Below, piece by piece: positions 32,092 to 32,113 of a stretch of DNA of 32,113 nt. A program made the position numbers and the translations under genes. The stretch covers positions 1 to 32,113 of the forward strand of contig CALBKP010000024.1 of the NCBI GenBank assembly GCA_937895825.1. The letters run 5' to 3'. The notes beneath the pieces are model-generated. The model did not search any database, was not told the DNA's origin, and saw only the letters and a program-made list of their open reading frames with translations. Position 1 is the first letter of the stretch, and each line of letters begins with the position of its first letter. The stretch is from an uncultured Alistipes sp. (GTDB lineage Bacteria > Bacteroidota > Bacteroidia > Bacteroidales > Rikenellaceae).

Positions 32092-32113
32092 CACCCGCTT
32101 TCGCCTCTAAAAC

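Overview
The window looks like a chromosomal segment of a Bacteroidales bacterium. The evidence is the promoter type (a TTG -33 element, about 20 nt, then a TAnnTTTG -7 element, often TATCTTTG), the lack of Shine-Dalgarno sequences before most starts, and typical Bacteroidetes families: DUF3467, DUF4271, DUF4374, clostripain-type lipoproteins, and the gene order hemD-rnpA-yidD. The GC-rich, GAG/CTC-rich coding sequence would fit Alistipes or another Rikenellaceae. That genus call is inference only.

Layout. Positions 1-282 hold short hairpin repeats, a 9-bp tandem repeat and a promoter, followed by a GT4 glycosyltransferase. Positions 1548-5242 hold etfB-etfA-acyl-CoA dehydrogenase on the plus strand. 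This set converges, through a strong shared terminator, on a minus-strand operon (10283 down to 5315) of indolepyruvate oxidoreductase A and B, a PLP aminotransferase and an acetyl-CoA hydrolase/CoA-transferase. Together these look like amino-acid fermentation: transamination, oxidative decarboxylation to an acyl-CoA, and CoA transfer or release to give an organic acid, with the Etf/dehydrogenase set available for enoyl-CoA reduction. A large lipoprotein with repeated beta-sandwich-like modules and a small DUF3467 gene follow and converge on a 38-bp perfect palindrome terminator.

Positions 13102-21422 form a long plus-strand housekeeping run: LysE-type exporter, cytidylate kinase, IspH, a small membrane protein, an S41 protease, a membrane histidine kinase, DUF4271, uroporphyrinogen-III synthase (TTG start, with a probable promoter inside the preceding gene), RnpA and YidD. 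A minus-strand operon (24851 down to 21492) follows: a hemerythrin-like protein, a LuxR-type regulator whose receiver lacks the phospho-acceptor aspartate, CutC and a transglutaminase-like lipid/membrane-anchored or exported protein.

The divergent intergenic region 24769-25230 is the most information-rich non-coding stretch. It holds a minus promoter, a plus promoter with its own intrinsic terminator (a candidate ~136-nt small RNA), a pair of 12-bp boxes 33 bp apart, and the promoter of a three-gene operon (TonB-dependent receptor, DUF4374 lipoprotein, PepSY membrane protein) that matches the xusABC xenosiderophore system of Bacteroides. The window closes with a minus-strand C11 (clostripain-like) lipoprotein and, at the right edge, two strong tandem promoters pointing out of the window. 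No tRNA, rRNA, CRISPR array, transposase or phage gene was seen.
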